Of a stretch of 64,000 nt of DNA, positions 7,699-15,134 are shown in pieces (the first letter of the stretch is position 1; every line of letters starts with the position of its first letter). A program made the position numbers and the translations under genes. Location: the NCBI RefSeq assembly GCF_947488185.1, contig NZ_CANKYM010000006.1, positions 1 through 64,000 of the forward strand, read 5' to 3'. The notes beneath the pieces are model-generated. The model was not told the DNA's origin, made no database searches, and saw only the letters and a program-made list of their open reading frames with translations. The stretch is from an uncultured Roseobacter sp. Lineage in GTDB: Bacteria; Pseudomonadota; Alphaproteobacteria; Rhodobacterales; Rhodobacteraceae.

Positions 7699-9351
7699 CT
7701 ACCCCTGCAGAGCGGCGCTCACAGCGCCTGTGAGCGCCTGTGCGTCTGCGCGGGGCAATGGGAGGTACTGGCCGTCGAATTGGCCTGCCAGGGCCTTCAG
7801 GCCCGCCTGTGGGCGCGTTGACATGTCGATGACCAGCGTCTGAATGCCGTGGGCACGAAAAACACGGGCCGTCTGTTCGGCGTCCTCCATCGCTTGGGTG
7901 CGGTTCGTGCTGCCATCCAGCGCGATATTCGCGCGCCCGTCGGTCAGCACGATCAATGTAGGCGTGAGGCCCTTGCTGCGTGTCTGTGTGGCCAGTGCCA
8001 GCGCCTGCTGCAATCCGGTGGCCAAAGGCGTGCCGCCGCCGCCGGGCAGGCTGGCCAAACGCCGTTTGGTCTGCACCAGGGATCGGGTCGGCGGCAACAG
8101 CAGGTCGGCGGTGGTTCCTCTGAAAGAAATCAGCGCCACGTGATCACGCGCCGCATAGGCCTGCGCCAGCAGCAGTTCAACGGCGCCCTTGGCTTCGTTC
8201 AGGCGGGAAACGGCTGCGGAGCCGGAGGCGTCCACGGCAAAGATCAACAGCCGGTCGGACTGTTCGACATAGCGTTTCAGCCGGATATCAGACGGGCGGA
8301 TCAGCAGTCCCGGCGTATCCGGCTGGGCCTTGCGTCGGATCGGCTGCCACGGCGCGGCGGCGCGCAGGGTCGCTATGAGATCGATCCGGCTGCGGCCGTC
8401 CAGCCTGCCGGGCCGGGAGGGCAGGGGCCGTCCCCGCCGATTGCCCTTGCGCTTTTGACCCGCGCCGTCTCCGCCCATGCGCCGTTCTGTCCCCGCAGGG
8501 ACAAGCCCGGCCAGAAGGTCCGGCGGAAGAAGCGCCCGCACCGCTTCAACCAGCATGTCGCCTTCTGGCATGGGGGGCGACGCGTCGCTTTCAGCTTCTT
8601 GGCCCGTTTCGGGATTGGGGGGCGGGGGCGCCTCGCTTTCTGGTTCGGCTTGCGGCAGGCGTGTTGCCCGGTGCGGGAACACGAGACGTGCTGCGACCTC
8701 CAGATCCGTCTGTTCCAGAGAAGTGCGCTTATGGGTGGCGGCGTGCACGCGGGCGACACGCAAGGCCATCAGCGGCGCGCGCAAGCTGTCGATGCCAAAC
8801 TGTGCCGCCAGCAAGGCCAGCGTCTTTGCATCTGCCGCGGAGGCTGTCACCGCTGCGGGCGTCACCGACAGTGTCCCCGCGGGGACAACCCGCCAGTCTT
8901 TTGGCATGCGACCCTCCGGCGCGATGTGAAACGGCAGGCGTTCGGCGAGGGCAGGGGGGAGGGTTTCATCCGGCTCGGCGCCCTCGTCGAGCGCGATGAG
9001 GCAATGACCGATATCGCGATCCATCTGATGGGCCAGCTTGGCGGCCAGATCGCTGCCGCAACGCTCGGCCATCCCGATAACCATCGTGCGTGGATCAGAT
9101 AATATTCCTTTATTTTCAATTATTTGACTGGAATTCAAGGTTGCGCTGAGGTCGAGGCCTCCAAACAATTGCTCGTCGGAAATAGAGGGGTGCAGTCGCC
9201 GCATGTGCAGCGATTCCAGGGGGGTGAGCAGCCGGTCGCGCTCCGGGCTGGCACGCATGCGGATGGTTGTGCCCGCCAGGTATCCGGGGGCGGACAGCAG
9301 CAGGCGCAGGCAGAGCGCCGCACGCGCCCAGCTGTCCGCGTCCGGCGTCAC
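7699..9351 (-). CDS. bchD: Magnesium chelatase subunit D
   Basis: A 550-residue BchD, the AAA+/von Willebrand subunit that works with BchI and BchH to insert Mg2+ into protoporphyrin IX. The N-terminal half is a degenerate AAA+ domain. It is followed by a proline- and acid-rich linker (SEAPPPPNPETGQEAESD region, about residues 243-265) and a C-terminal VWA domain with the MIDAS motif DASGSAA near 376. The start is a GTG overlapping the bchI stop (GTGA). Two partition palindromes fall in the gene, each read as VPAGT. The order crtA-bchI-bchD-bchO is conserved in Rhodobacteraceae. Confidence 0.95.
   Translation of the reverse strand: MTPDADSWARAALCLRLLLSAPGYLAGTTIRMRASPERDRLLTPLESLHMRRLHPSISDEQLFGGLDLSATLNSSQIIENKGILSDPRTMVIGMAERCGSDLAAKLAHQMDRDIGHCLIALDEGAEPDETLPPALAERLPFHIAPEGRMPKDWRVVPAGTLSVTPAAVTASAADAKTLALLAAQFGIDSLRAPLMALRVARVHAATHKRTSLEQTDLEVAARLVFPHRATRLPQAEPESEAPPPPNPETGQEAESDASPPMPEGDMLVEAVRALLPPDLLAGLVPAGTERRMGGDGAGQKRKGNRRGRPLPSRPGRLDGRSRIDLIATLRAAAPWQPIRRKAQPDTPGLLIRPSDIRLKRYVEQSDRLLIFAVDASGSAAVSRLNEAKGAVELLLAQAYAARDHVALISFRGTTADLLLPPTRSLVQTKRRLASLPGGGGTPLATGLQQALALATQTRSKGLTPTLIVLTDGRANIALDGSTNRTQAMEDAEQTARVFRAHGIQTLVIDMSTRPQAGLKALAGQFDGQYLPLPRADAQALTGAVSAALQG
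8488..8503. promoter_or_regulatory. Partition palindrome 5 (one mismatch), inside bchD
   Basis: TGTCCCCGCAGGGACA, one base off the consensus (A at 8497). It is read on the minus strand as V-P-A-G-T, next to the linker of BchD. Confidence 0.55.
8872..8887. promoter_or_regulatory. Partition palindrome 6, inside bchD
   Basis: Perfect TGTCCCCGCGGGGACA in bchD, read as V-P-A-G-T. It is the most distal copy, about 2 kb beyond parB. Confidence 0.7.
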
Positions 9352-10352
9352 CCCAGAACCTCGTCGACGGTGCGCAGGACGCGGGTTCCGGATCCGGCTT
9401 CATCCAGCGGATCGCGGCGCAGGCGATGGGAGAGGGCGGAGGGGGCCACTGCCCGCAAATGGTCACGGCTCAGTTTCCGCTTTCCCTGATAGGCGGCCAG
9501 CGCGCGGGCGGTGCGCAGCAGTGTCAATTCTCCGCGCAGCCCATCGGATCCAAGGGCGATACAGAGCGCGGCGCAATCCTCCAGAATAGGCTCAGGGGTT
9601 GCGATTTTCGGCAGCCGTTTGCGGGCTTTCAGGATCGTGTCGCGGATTTTTGCGTCCTCGGCACCGTAGTGGGCCATGAACGCGGCGTGATCGGTCTCGA
9701 AGGCATCGCGGCGTTTGATCACCTCGACCCGTTCTGCGACGTCATTGGGGGACCGTACTTCGACGGACAGGCCAAACCGGTCGAGCAGTTGCGGGCGCAA
9801 TTCGCCCTCTTCGGGGTTGCCGGATCCGACCAGCACGAAACGCGCGGCGTGGCGGATTGACAGCCCTTCGCGTTCCACGACGTTCTCGCCGGATTGCGCG
9901 ACGTCCAGAAGCAGATCAACGATGTGATCCTCCAGCAGATTGACCTCATCGATGTAGAGATAGCCGCGATTGGCACGGGCCAGCAGGCCGGGTTCAAACG
10001 CCTTTTCCCCGCGCGTCAGGGCGCGTTCGATGTCCAGCGCGCCGACCACCCGATCTTCGGTCGCGCCCAAGGGCAGATCAATGACGGGCGTCGGGCGGGA
10101 GACCAGGTTTTTCGACCCTAACTCGGCCCATTCGGGGCATTCCGCGCTTTTGGCGGAGTTGACGGGGCAGCTTTCCACAGCCCGAATAGAGGGCAGCAGG
10201 GCCGCTAGCGCCCGCACGGCGGTGGATTTGCCGGTGCCCCGGTCGCCGAAAACCAGAACCCCGCCGATACCGGGATCAACCGCCGTCAGCACCATGGCCT
10301 GTTTCATGGCCTCCTGACCGACGATGGCGGAGAAAGGGAAGGGGGTGTTCAT
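9348..10352 (-). CDS. bchI: Magnesium chelatase ATPase subunit I
   Basis: A 334-residue AAA+ ATPase that drives magnesium insertion by BchH with BchD. Walker A is GDRGTGKSTAVRALAALLP near residue 40, and Walker B is YLYIDEVNLLEDH near 140; arginine-finger and sensor regions follow. The start was placed at the ATG beginning MNTPFPFSAIVGQE because it overlaps the crtA stop by 4 nt and gives the family length. The longer open frame upstream lies inside crtA and is not protein-like. Confidence 0.96.
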   Translation of the reverse strand: MNTPFPFSAIVGQEAMKQAMVLTAVDPGIGGVLVFGDRGTGKSTAVRALAALLPSIRAVESCPVNSAKSAECPEWAELGSKNLVSRPTPVIDLPLGATEDRVVGALDIERALTRGEKAFEPGLLARANRGYLYIDEVNLLEDHIVDLLLDVAQSGENVVEREGLSIRHAARFVLVGSGNPEEGELRPQLLDRFGLSVEVRSPNDVAERVEVIKRRDAFETDHAAFMAHYGAEDAKIRDTILKARKRLPKIATPEPILEDCAALCIALGSDGLRGELTLLRTARALAAYQGKRKLSRDHLRAVAPSALSHRLRRDPLDEAGSGTRVLRTVDEVLG

Positions 10353-11065
10353 AGGTGCAGATCCAACGTGTCGAGCGGGCTCTTTCCGCCCCAGGAGCCG
10401 GTGTCGCCGAGAATGGCGAAACGGGCATAGAGTTCTTCGGAAAACCAGTTCCCGTCCCGTACGGCGCGAATGGCCGCCGCATGGGGTCCGTTTTCGCGGG
10501 CAAATCCGGCCATGGCGCTGGCATCCGGCCAGATGGAGAAGGTGATCTGATGTAAGAGCGGCACCTCGCCAATACCGATCTTGAAGATGACGTTCCGGTC
10601 TGCCCCGATCATCCGGCTGATATCCGGCACACGTCGCCAGAACTTGAGCGCGATGGCAGGCTTGATCGTTGCGCGGGTCAGGGCGGCGAGGGGGCCTTTG
10701 GACGTCTTCGCAGTGGCATAAAAGGGCGTTTTTCCCGACCACTGGCCCCGCGCCGACGTGGTTTCCAGAAATACCGTCCAGTTTTCTGACGCGCGACGGC
10801 GATAGCGCGTGTAGATCCGGGCGCTTTCGATCTGGGTGCGCGCCGTCATCTCATCCGGCCAACTGGCCAGAATCGCATAGACGGCGGTGTTGGGCAGGGG
10901 CGTGAAGCCTTCGCCCGTACCGGAGCCGCAGAGCTTCCAGAAACCGATGCCCGGCGCCTTTGGCAGGGCAAAGCGTGCAAAGCCCATCATCGCAAGTGCC
11001 CAGAGCCGCGCGGTTGGGCGCGCAAAGCGAAAAAAGCTCAAAGATACAATGGGTGTGTCGGTCAT
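10349..11065 (-). CDS. crtA: Spheroidene monooxygenase
   Basis: A 238-residue CrtA, the enzyme that oxidises spheroidene to spheroidenone, the red keto-carotenoid of aerobically grown Roseobacter and Rhodobacter. It is recognised from VSLSFFRFARPTARLWALAM at the start and TPFYATAKTSKGPLAALTRAT and FSIWPDASAMAGFA further on. The ATG at MTDTPIV is preferred over a start seven codons upstream because it matches the family N-terminus. It begins a crtA-bchIDO operon and is divergent from crtI across a gap with two PpsR-type sites. Confidence 0.94.
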   Translation of the reverse strand: MTDTPIVSLSFFRFARPTARLWALAMMGFARFALPKAPGIGFWKLCGSGTGEGFTPLPNTAVYAILASWPDEMTARTQIESARIYTRYRRRASENWTVFLETTSARGQWSGKTPFYATAKTSKGPLAALTRATIKPAIALKFWRRVPDISRMIGADRNVIFKIGIGEVPLLHQITFSIWPDASAMAGFARENGPHAAAIRAVRDGNWFSEELYARFAILGDTGSWGGKSPLDTLDLHL

Positions 11066-11087
11066 TGCGCGCGGTATTTGTCCCAAG

Positions 11088-11105
11088 TGTCAAGTAAGTC
11101 TGACA
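11088..11105. promoter_or_regulatory. PpsR/CrtJ-type operator (crtA-crtI, site 1)
   Basis: TGT-N12-ACA palindrome (TGTCAAGTAAGTCTGACA) in the crtA-crtI divergent promoter gap. PpsR/CrtJ represses crt and bch genes under oxygen in related bacteria. Confidence 0.8.
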
Positions 11106-11134
11106 CGCAAAAGCCCGAATTGGAAGAACGCAAT

Positions 11135-11152
11135 TGTCAAGTTAACTAGACA
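11135..11152. promoter_or_regulatory. PpsR/CrtJ-type operator (crtA-crtI, site 2)
   Basis: Second TGT-N12-ACA (TGTCAAGTTAACTAGACA), 29 bases after site 1 and 19 bases before the crtI ATG. Paired sites are the normal arrangement for cooperative PpsR binding. Confidence 0.8.
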
Positions 11153-11171
11153 CATCTACTGTACGAATGTG

Positions 11172-12716
11172 ATGACACGTGTTGATCCCATCGAATCTGC
11201 TGAGGCCGCCACGGCGGGACGAAACCGGGCGATTGTGATCGGTGCGGGCCTGGGCGGGCTGGCGGCGGCGATGCGGCTGGGGGCAAAGGGCTACCGGGTC
11301 ACGGTCATCGACAAGCTGGATGTGCCCGGCGGGCGGGGGTCGGCCATCTGGCAGGACGGACATCGGTTCGATCTGGGGCCGACAATCGTGACTGTACCAC
11401 AGCTTTACCGTGATCTCTGGGCGGCCTGCGGGCGGGATTTCGATGCGGATGTGACGCTGACGTCTCTCGATCCCTTTTACGAAATCCGCTGGCCGGACGG
11501 CACGACCTTCGTTGCGCAGCAGGACACCGACAAGCTGCGCGCCGAGGTGGCAAAGCTTGCGCCCGATGATGTTGCCGGGTTCGACCGTTTTCTGAAAGAC
11601 AGTGCCGCGCGCTATTGGTTCGGGTTCGAGGATCTGGGCCGTCGGTCGATGCATCAGCTCTGGGAGCTGATCAAGGTGCTGCCCACCTTTGCGATGCTCC
11701 GCGCGGATCGGTCGGTTTATACCCATGCGGCGCGGCGCGTGAAGGACGAAAAACTGCGCATGGCGCTGAGTTTTCATCCACTGTTCATCGGCGGTGACCC
11801 GATGCGTGTCACGTCGATGTATATCCTCGTGGCCTATCTCGAGAAGGAATTCGGGGTGCATTATGCCATGGGAGGTCTGGCGGGCATGGCACGCGCCATG
11901 GCGGATGTGATCGAGGATCAGGGCGGCACGCTGCTGATGGAGACGGAGGTGGATGAGATCGTCGTCCGCGACGGCGCCGTGACCGGCGTGCGGCTGGCCT
12001 CCGGTCTGGAAATGGGCGCCGATGTGGTGATCTCCAATGCGGATTCCGGGCACACCTACAACACCCTTTTGCGCAATCACGAAAAACGCCGCTGGACGCC
12101 GAAACGTCTGGCGCGGACACGCTATTCGATGAGCCTGTTTGTCTGGTATTTCGGCACCAAAGGCACTGCGGATCAGTGGCCGGATGTGGGTCATCACACC
12201 ATTCTGAACGGGCCGCGCTATACCGGGCTGCTCAGGGATATCTTCATCAAGGGCAAGCTCTGCGATGATATGAGCCTTTACGTACATCGCCCGTCGGTGA
12301 CGGACCCGTCCGTGGCGCCCGAGGGTGATGACAGTTTCTATGTGCTCAGCCCGGTGCCGCATCTGGGGCATGACAACGGTGTCGATTGGGCGGAGGAAGA
12401 GCCACGCTACAAGGCGAAGATGCTCAAGGTGCTGGAGGATCAGCTGTTGCCCGGGTTGGGGGAGACAATCAGCACCGAAGTTGTGTTCACACCCGAAACT
12501 TTTCGGGACCGCTACCTCAGCCCCTTTGGCGCTGGGTTTTCCATCGAGCCGCGCATTCTCCAAAGCGCGTGGTTTCGCCCGCATAATGTCTCCGAAGAGG
12601 CGAAGGGTCTCTATCTGGTAGGTGCAGGCACGCATCCCGGGGCAGGGGTGCCGGGGGTGATTTCCACGGCTGAAGTATTGAGCGCTCTGGTGCCGGATGC
12701 GGAGCCGGTCCGATGA
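11172..12716 (+). CDS. crtI: Phytoene desaturase
   Basis: A 514-residue FAD-dependent CrtI, which introduces the double bonds converting phytoene to neurosporene or lycopene at the membrane. The N-terminal dinucleotide fold is AIVIGAGLGGLAAAMRLGAKG (residue 19 on, quoted only to the fold), followed by DKLDVPGGRGSAIWQDGHRF. The C-terminal FAD signature is LYLVGAGTHPGAGVPGV. The ATG at MTRVDPIE is chosen because longer in-frame starts would run through the promoter and crtA. It is followed by crtB after 21 bases. Confidence 0.96.
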   Translation: MTRVDPIESAEAATAGRNRAIVIGAGLGGLAAAMRLGAKGYRVTVIDKLDVPGGRGSAIWQDGHRFDLGPTIVTVPQLYRDLWAACGRDFDADVTLTSLDPFYEIRWPDGTTFVAQQDTDKLRAEVAKLAPDDVAGFDRFLKDSAARYWFGFEDLGRRSMHQLWELIKVLPTFAMLRADRSVYTHAARRVKDEKLRMALSFHPLFIGGDPMRVTSMYILVAYLEKEFGVHYAMGGLAGMARAMADVIEDQGGTLLMETEVDEIVVRDGAVTGVRLASGLEMGADVVISNADSGHTYNTLLRNHEKRRWTPKRLARTRYSMSLFVWYFGTKGTADQWPDVGHHTILNGPRYTGLLRDIFIKGKLCDDMSLYVHRPSVTDPSVAPEGDDSFYVLSPVPHLGHDNGVDWAEEEPRYKAKMLKVLEDQLLPGLGETISTEVVFTPETFRDRYLSPFGAGFSIEPRILQSAWFRPHNVSEEAKGLYLVGAGTHPGAGVPGVISTAEVLSALVPDAEPVR

Positions 12717-12737
12717 GGATGCAAGGGAGGATGCCCA

Positions 12738-13775
12738 GTGATTGCGCCTGCTGATCTTGACCACTGCCGCGAGGCGATCCGGCATGGATCGCTGTCCTTT
12801 CATGCAGCGTCCCGTCTGTTGCCCGCGCGGGTGCGTGACCCGGCGTTGGCGCTCTATGCCTTTTGCCGGTTGGCGGATGACGAGGTTGATCTGAAGGCCG
12901 AGAAGATAGAGGCGGTGTTGCGGCTGCGCGACCGGCTGGATGCGGTTTATGCGGGTCAGCCGCAGAATGCGGCGCCAGACCGGGCCTTTGCTGCGATTGT
13001 CGAGGATTTTCAGATGCCCCGCGCGCTGCCCGATGCCCTGCTGGAAGGGCTCGCGTGGGACGCGGAGGGGCGCCGATATCACACGCTGTCCGACGTGCGG
13101 TCGTATTCCGCCCGGGTTGCCTCCGCCGTGGGGGCGATGATGTGTGTGCTGATGGGCGTGCGGGATGCGGATGCGCTGGCGCGGGCCTGCGATCTGGGCG
13201 TGGCGATGCAACTAACCAATATCGCGCGCGACGTGGGCGAGGATGCCCTGGAAAACCGTATCTACTTGCCGCTCGACTGGCTGGACGAGGCGGGCATGGA
13301 CGTCGAGGATTTCCTTGCCAACCCAAAACCCACCAAGGCCCTGCGCAAGATGGTCAAACGTCTGGTGATGGAGGCGAACCGGCTTTACATGCGCTCGGAG
13401 GCCGGGGTCGGGGCTTTGCCGCGCGGGTGTCGGCCGGGGATTTACGCCGCGCGGTTCATCTATGCGGGGATCGGTGGGCAGCTGACGGCGATGGGGTACG
13501 ATTCCATCTCGGCCCGGGCGCGTACGAGCAAGGCACAGAAAATCGGCTGGCTGGGGCAGTCGATGCTCTTGACTGCGGCGGGTCTGGTGATGCCGCGATC
13601 GCCGGTGCTTTATGCCAAACCGCTGCCCGAAGTGCAGTTCCTGGTCTCGGCGGCGGCGCGCAACACGACCGCGACATCGCGCAGCGATACGCTGATTTCG
13701 GTGCTGGCGACGCTGGAGGCGCGCAGGCAGGCGCAACGTGAGCGCTTGACCGGTCGCAGGACTGGTCTTACCTAG
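12738..13775 (+). CDS. crtB: Phytoene synthase
   Basis: A 345-residue squalene/phytoene synthase that joins two geranylgeranyl diphosphates to phytoene. The two aspartate-rich motifs are visible: FCRLADDEVD near residue 41 and TNIARDVGEDALENRIYLP near 159. The start is a GTG; no in-frame ATG precedes the conserved LSFHAASRLLP. It sits between crtI and tspO as in Rhodobacter. Confidence 0.95.
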   Translation: MIAPADLDHCREAIRHGSLSFHAASRLLPARVRDPALALYAFCRLADDEVDLKAEKIEAVLRLRDRLDAVYAGQPQNAAPDRAFAAIVEDFQMPRALPDALLEGLAWDAEGRRYHTLSDVRSYSARVASAVGAMMCVLMGVRDADALARACDLGVAMQLTNIARDVGEDALENRIYLPLDWLDEAGMDVEDFLANPKPTKALRKMVKRLVMEANRLYMRSEAGVGALPRGCRPGIYAARFIYAGIGGQLTAMGYDSISARARTSKAQKIGWLGQSMLLTAAGLVMPRSPVLYAKPLPEVQFLVSAAARNTTATSRSDTLISVLATLEARRQAQRERLTGRRTGLT

Positions 13776-13779
13776 GCGC

Positions 13780-14262
13780 ATGTTCTGGTTCCTCTTCTGC
13801 ATCTTTGTCGCGGCCTGTTTGGCGGCAGGCGTCACCGGCGGGCTGTTTGCGCCCGGTCCCTGGTATCGCAGCCTCGACAAGCCCTGGTTCACCCCGCCCG
13901 ATTGGGTGTTTCCGGTTACATGGATGGTGCTTTACATCTGTATCGCGACCGCCGGGGCGCGGGTTGCGATGCTGGAAAACAACGGGGTTGCGATGGCCTT
14001 CTGGGCGCTGCAGATCGCGTTCAATGGGTTGTGGACACCGGTTTTCTTTGGTCTCAAAAACATACGCCTCGGTATGGCGATTGTCTCGCTGCTCTGGCTG
14101 TCGGTGTTCTGCGGGATTTTGGCGATGTGGTCACTGGATGTGATCGCTGCCCTGCTGTTCGTGCCCTACCTGATCTGGGTGACCATCGCAGCGGCGCTGA
14201 ACGCGGGCGTCTGGCGGTTGAACCCGGAGGTCGCGCGCCACCCGCCGCCGGTGCCGTCTTAA
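13780..14262 (+). CDS. tspO: Tryptophan-rich sensory protein TspO
   Basis: A 160-residue, five-helix TspO/MBR (CrtK) membrane protein, a porphyrin-binding negative modulator of photosynthesis gene expression in Rhodobacter sphaeroides. Typical motifs include WYRSLDKPWFTPPDWVFPVTWMVLY (first half) and ALQIAFNGLWTPVFF. It follows crtB by four bases and is convergent with crtC. Confidence 0.95.
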   Translation: MFWFLFCIFVAACLAAGVTGGLFAPGPWYRSLDKPWFTPPDWVFPVTWMVLYICIATAGARVAMLENNGVAMAFWALQIAFNGLWTPVFFGLKNIRLGMAIVSLLWLSVFCGILAMWSLDVIAALLFVPYLIWVTIAAALNAGVWRLNPEVARHPPPVPS

Positions 14263-14265
14263 AGG

Positions 14266-15108
14266 CTAGTCGAAACTCCACTGCCGACGGCGGGGCACGC
14301 GCACGGCCAGCATCGGTTTGATCAACGGGCTGCGGAACCGCCGCAGGTCCAGCGCTTCGTGCACGCCGGTGACGCGTTCCTTGCCCAGCTGAATTTCCAC
14401 AGCCGAGCGTGTGTAGAAGGGCGCGTCCAGCATGCCGAGCCTTTGTTTGGGCGCAGGTCCCGGATCGGACCGGGTTTCGCGCTTTACCGCCCAGAGGCTG
14501 CGGGGCAGGCGGGTCTTGGGGGGCAAGGGGATCGCCGTGCCGTGCCCGTCGCCGTCAAAATGGAACCCTGCCGCGAGCTGTGAGCCGTCCAGCCGGGTGG
14601 CGTCGTAGAAACACGTGGCCCCGCCGCCAGTCGGAAACCGACCCCATGTCCAATAACTGAAATCCTCTTCGAGGGCGCGGGTGCCGAAATTGGCGTCGAA
14701 ATATCCTTCGCCCTCCCACTGCCAACCCGGTCGGTCGATGGCGACCTCGATCCGTGATTTCGGCGCAAAGGGGCGCCAGATATGCGCGCCATCCTCGGTC
14801 AGTGGCAGTTCCACGGATGTCAGCGCCGAGGGGGTCACGCGGATCTGCCCGCGCAGGCGGTTGATCAGCGGTGGCCCGGAGACCTCGTCGATGTCGATGA
14901 TCAGCTGCGCGCCATTCCAGCGCATCATGGAGGGTCCAACCTCAAGCCGCGAGGCGGTCTGGCGCAGGGCGGAGGCCCCGCGATCCGTCATGGCAAAGCG
15001 CCCGCCCGGACCATAGGTCGCCACGTTGATGCAGACGTGGTTGTGCGGGTTTTTGCGCCCGGACCAGCGGTACCAGGGTGAGAAGACCGACCCGATGAAC
15101 CCGATCAC
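14266..15108 (-). CDS. crtC: Carotenoid 1,2-hydratase
   Basis: CrtC adds water across the 1,2 double bond of neurosporene or lycopene-type carotenoids on the way to spheroidene. Conserved stretches include GFIGSVFSPWYRWSGRKNP near the N-terminus, MRWNGAQLIIDIDE and GEGYFDANFGTRALEEDFSYW. The GTG at 15108 gives 280 residues. Conserved-looking coding (NGYAWWYVDGLSDCG) continues upstream in frame to about 15180, across the crtD stop, but no ATG, GTG or TTG lies between 15108 and 15285. The true N-terminus is therefore uncertain. Product identity is firm; the start is not. Confidence 0.88.
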   Translation of the reverse strand: MIGFIGSVFSPWYRWSGRKNPHNHVCINVATYGPGGRFAMTDRGASALRQTASRLEVGPSMMRWNGAQLIIDIDEVSGPPLINRLRGQIRVTPSALTSVELPLTEDGAHIWRPFAPKSRIEVAIDRPGWQWEGEGYFDANFGTRALEEDFSYWTWGRFPTGGGATCFYDATRLDGSQLAAGFHFDGDGHGTAIPLPPKTRLPRSLWAVKRETRSDPGPAPKQRLGMLDAPFYTRSAVEIQLGKERVTGVHEALDLRRFRSPLIKPMLAVRVPRRRQWSFD

Positions 15109-15134
15109 GGAGACCGCGCGGGTGCCGCAATCGC

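Noticed and set aside
11142..13211. 689-codon minus-strand frame opposite crtI and crtB
   Set aside because: Shadow of two well-recognised carotenoid genes caused by high GC; no motif in it.
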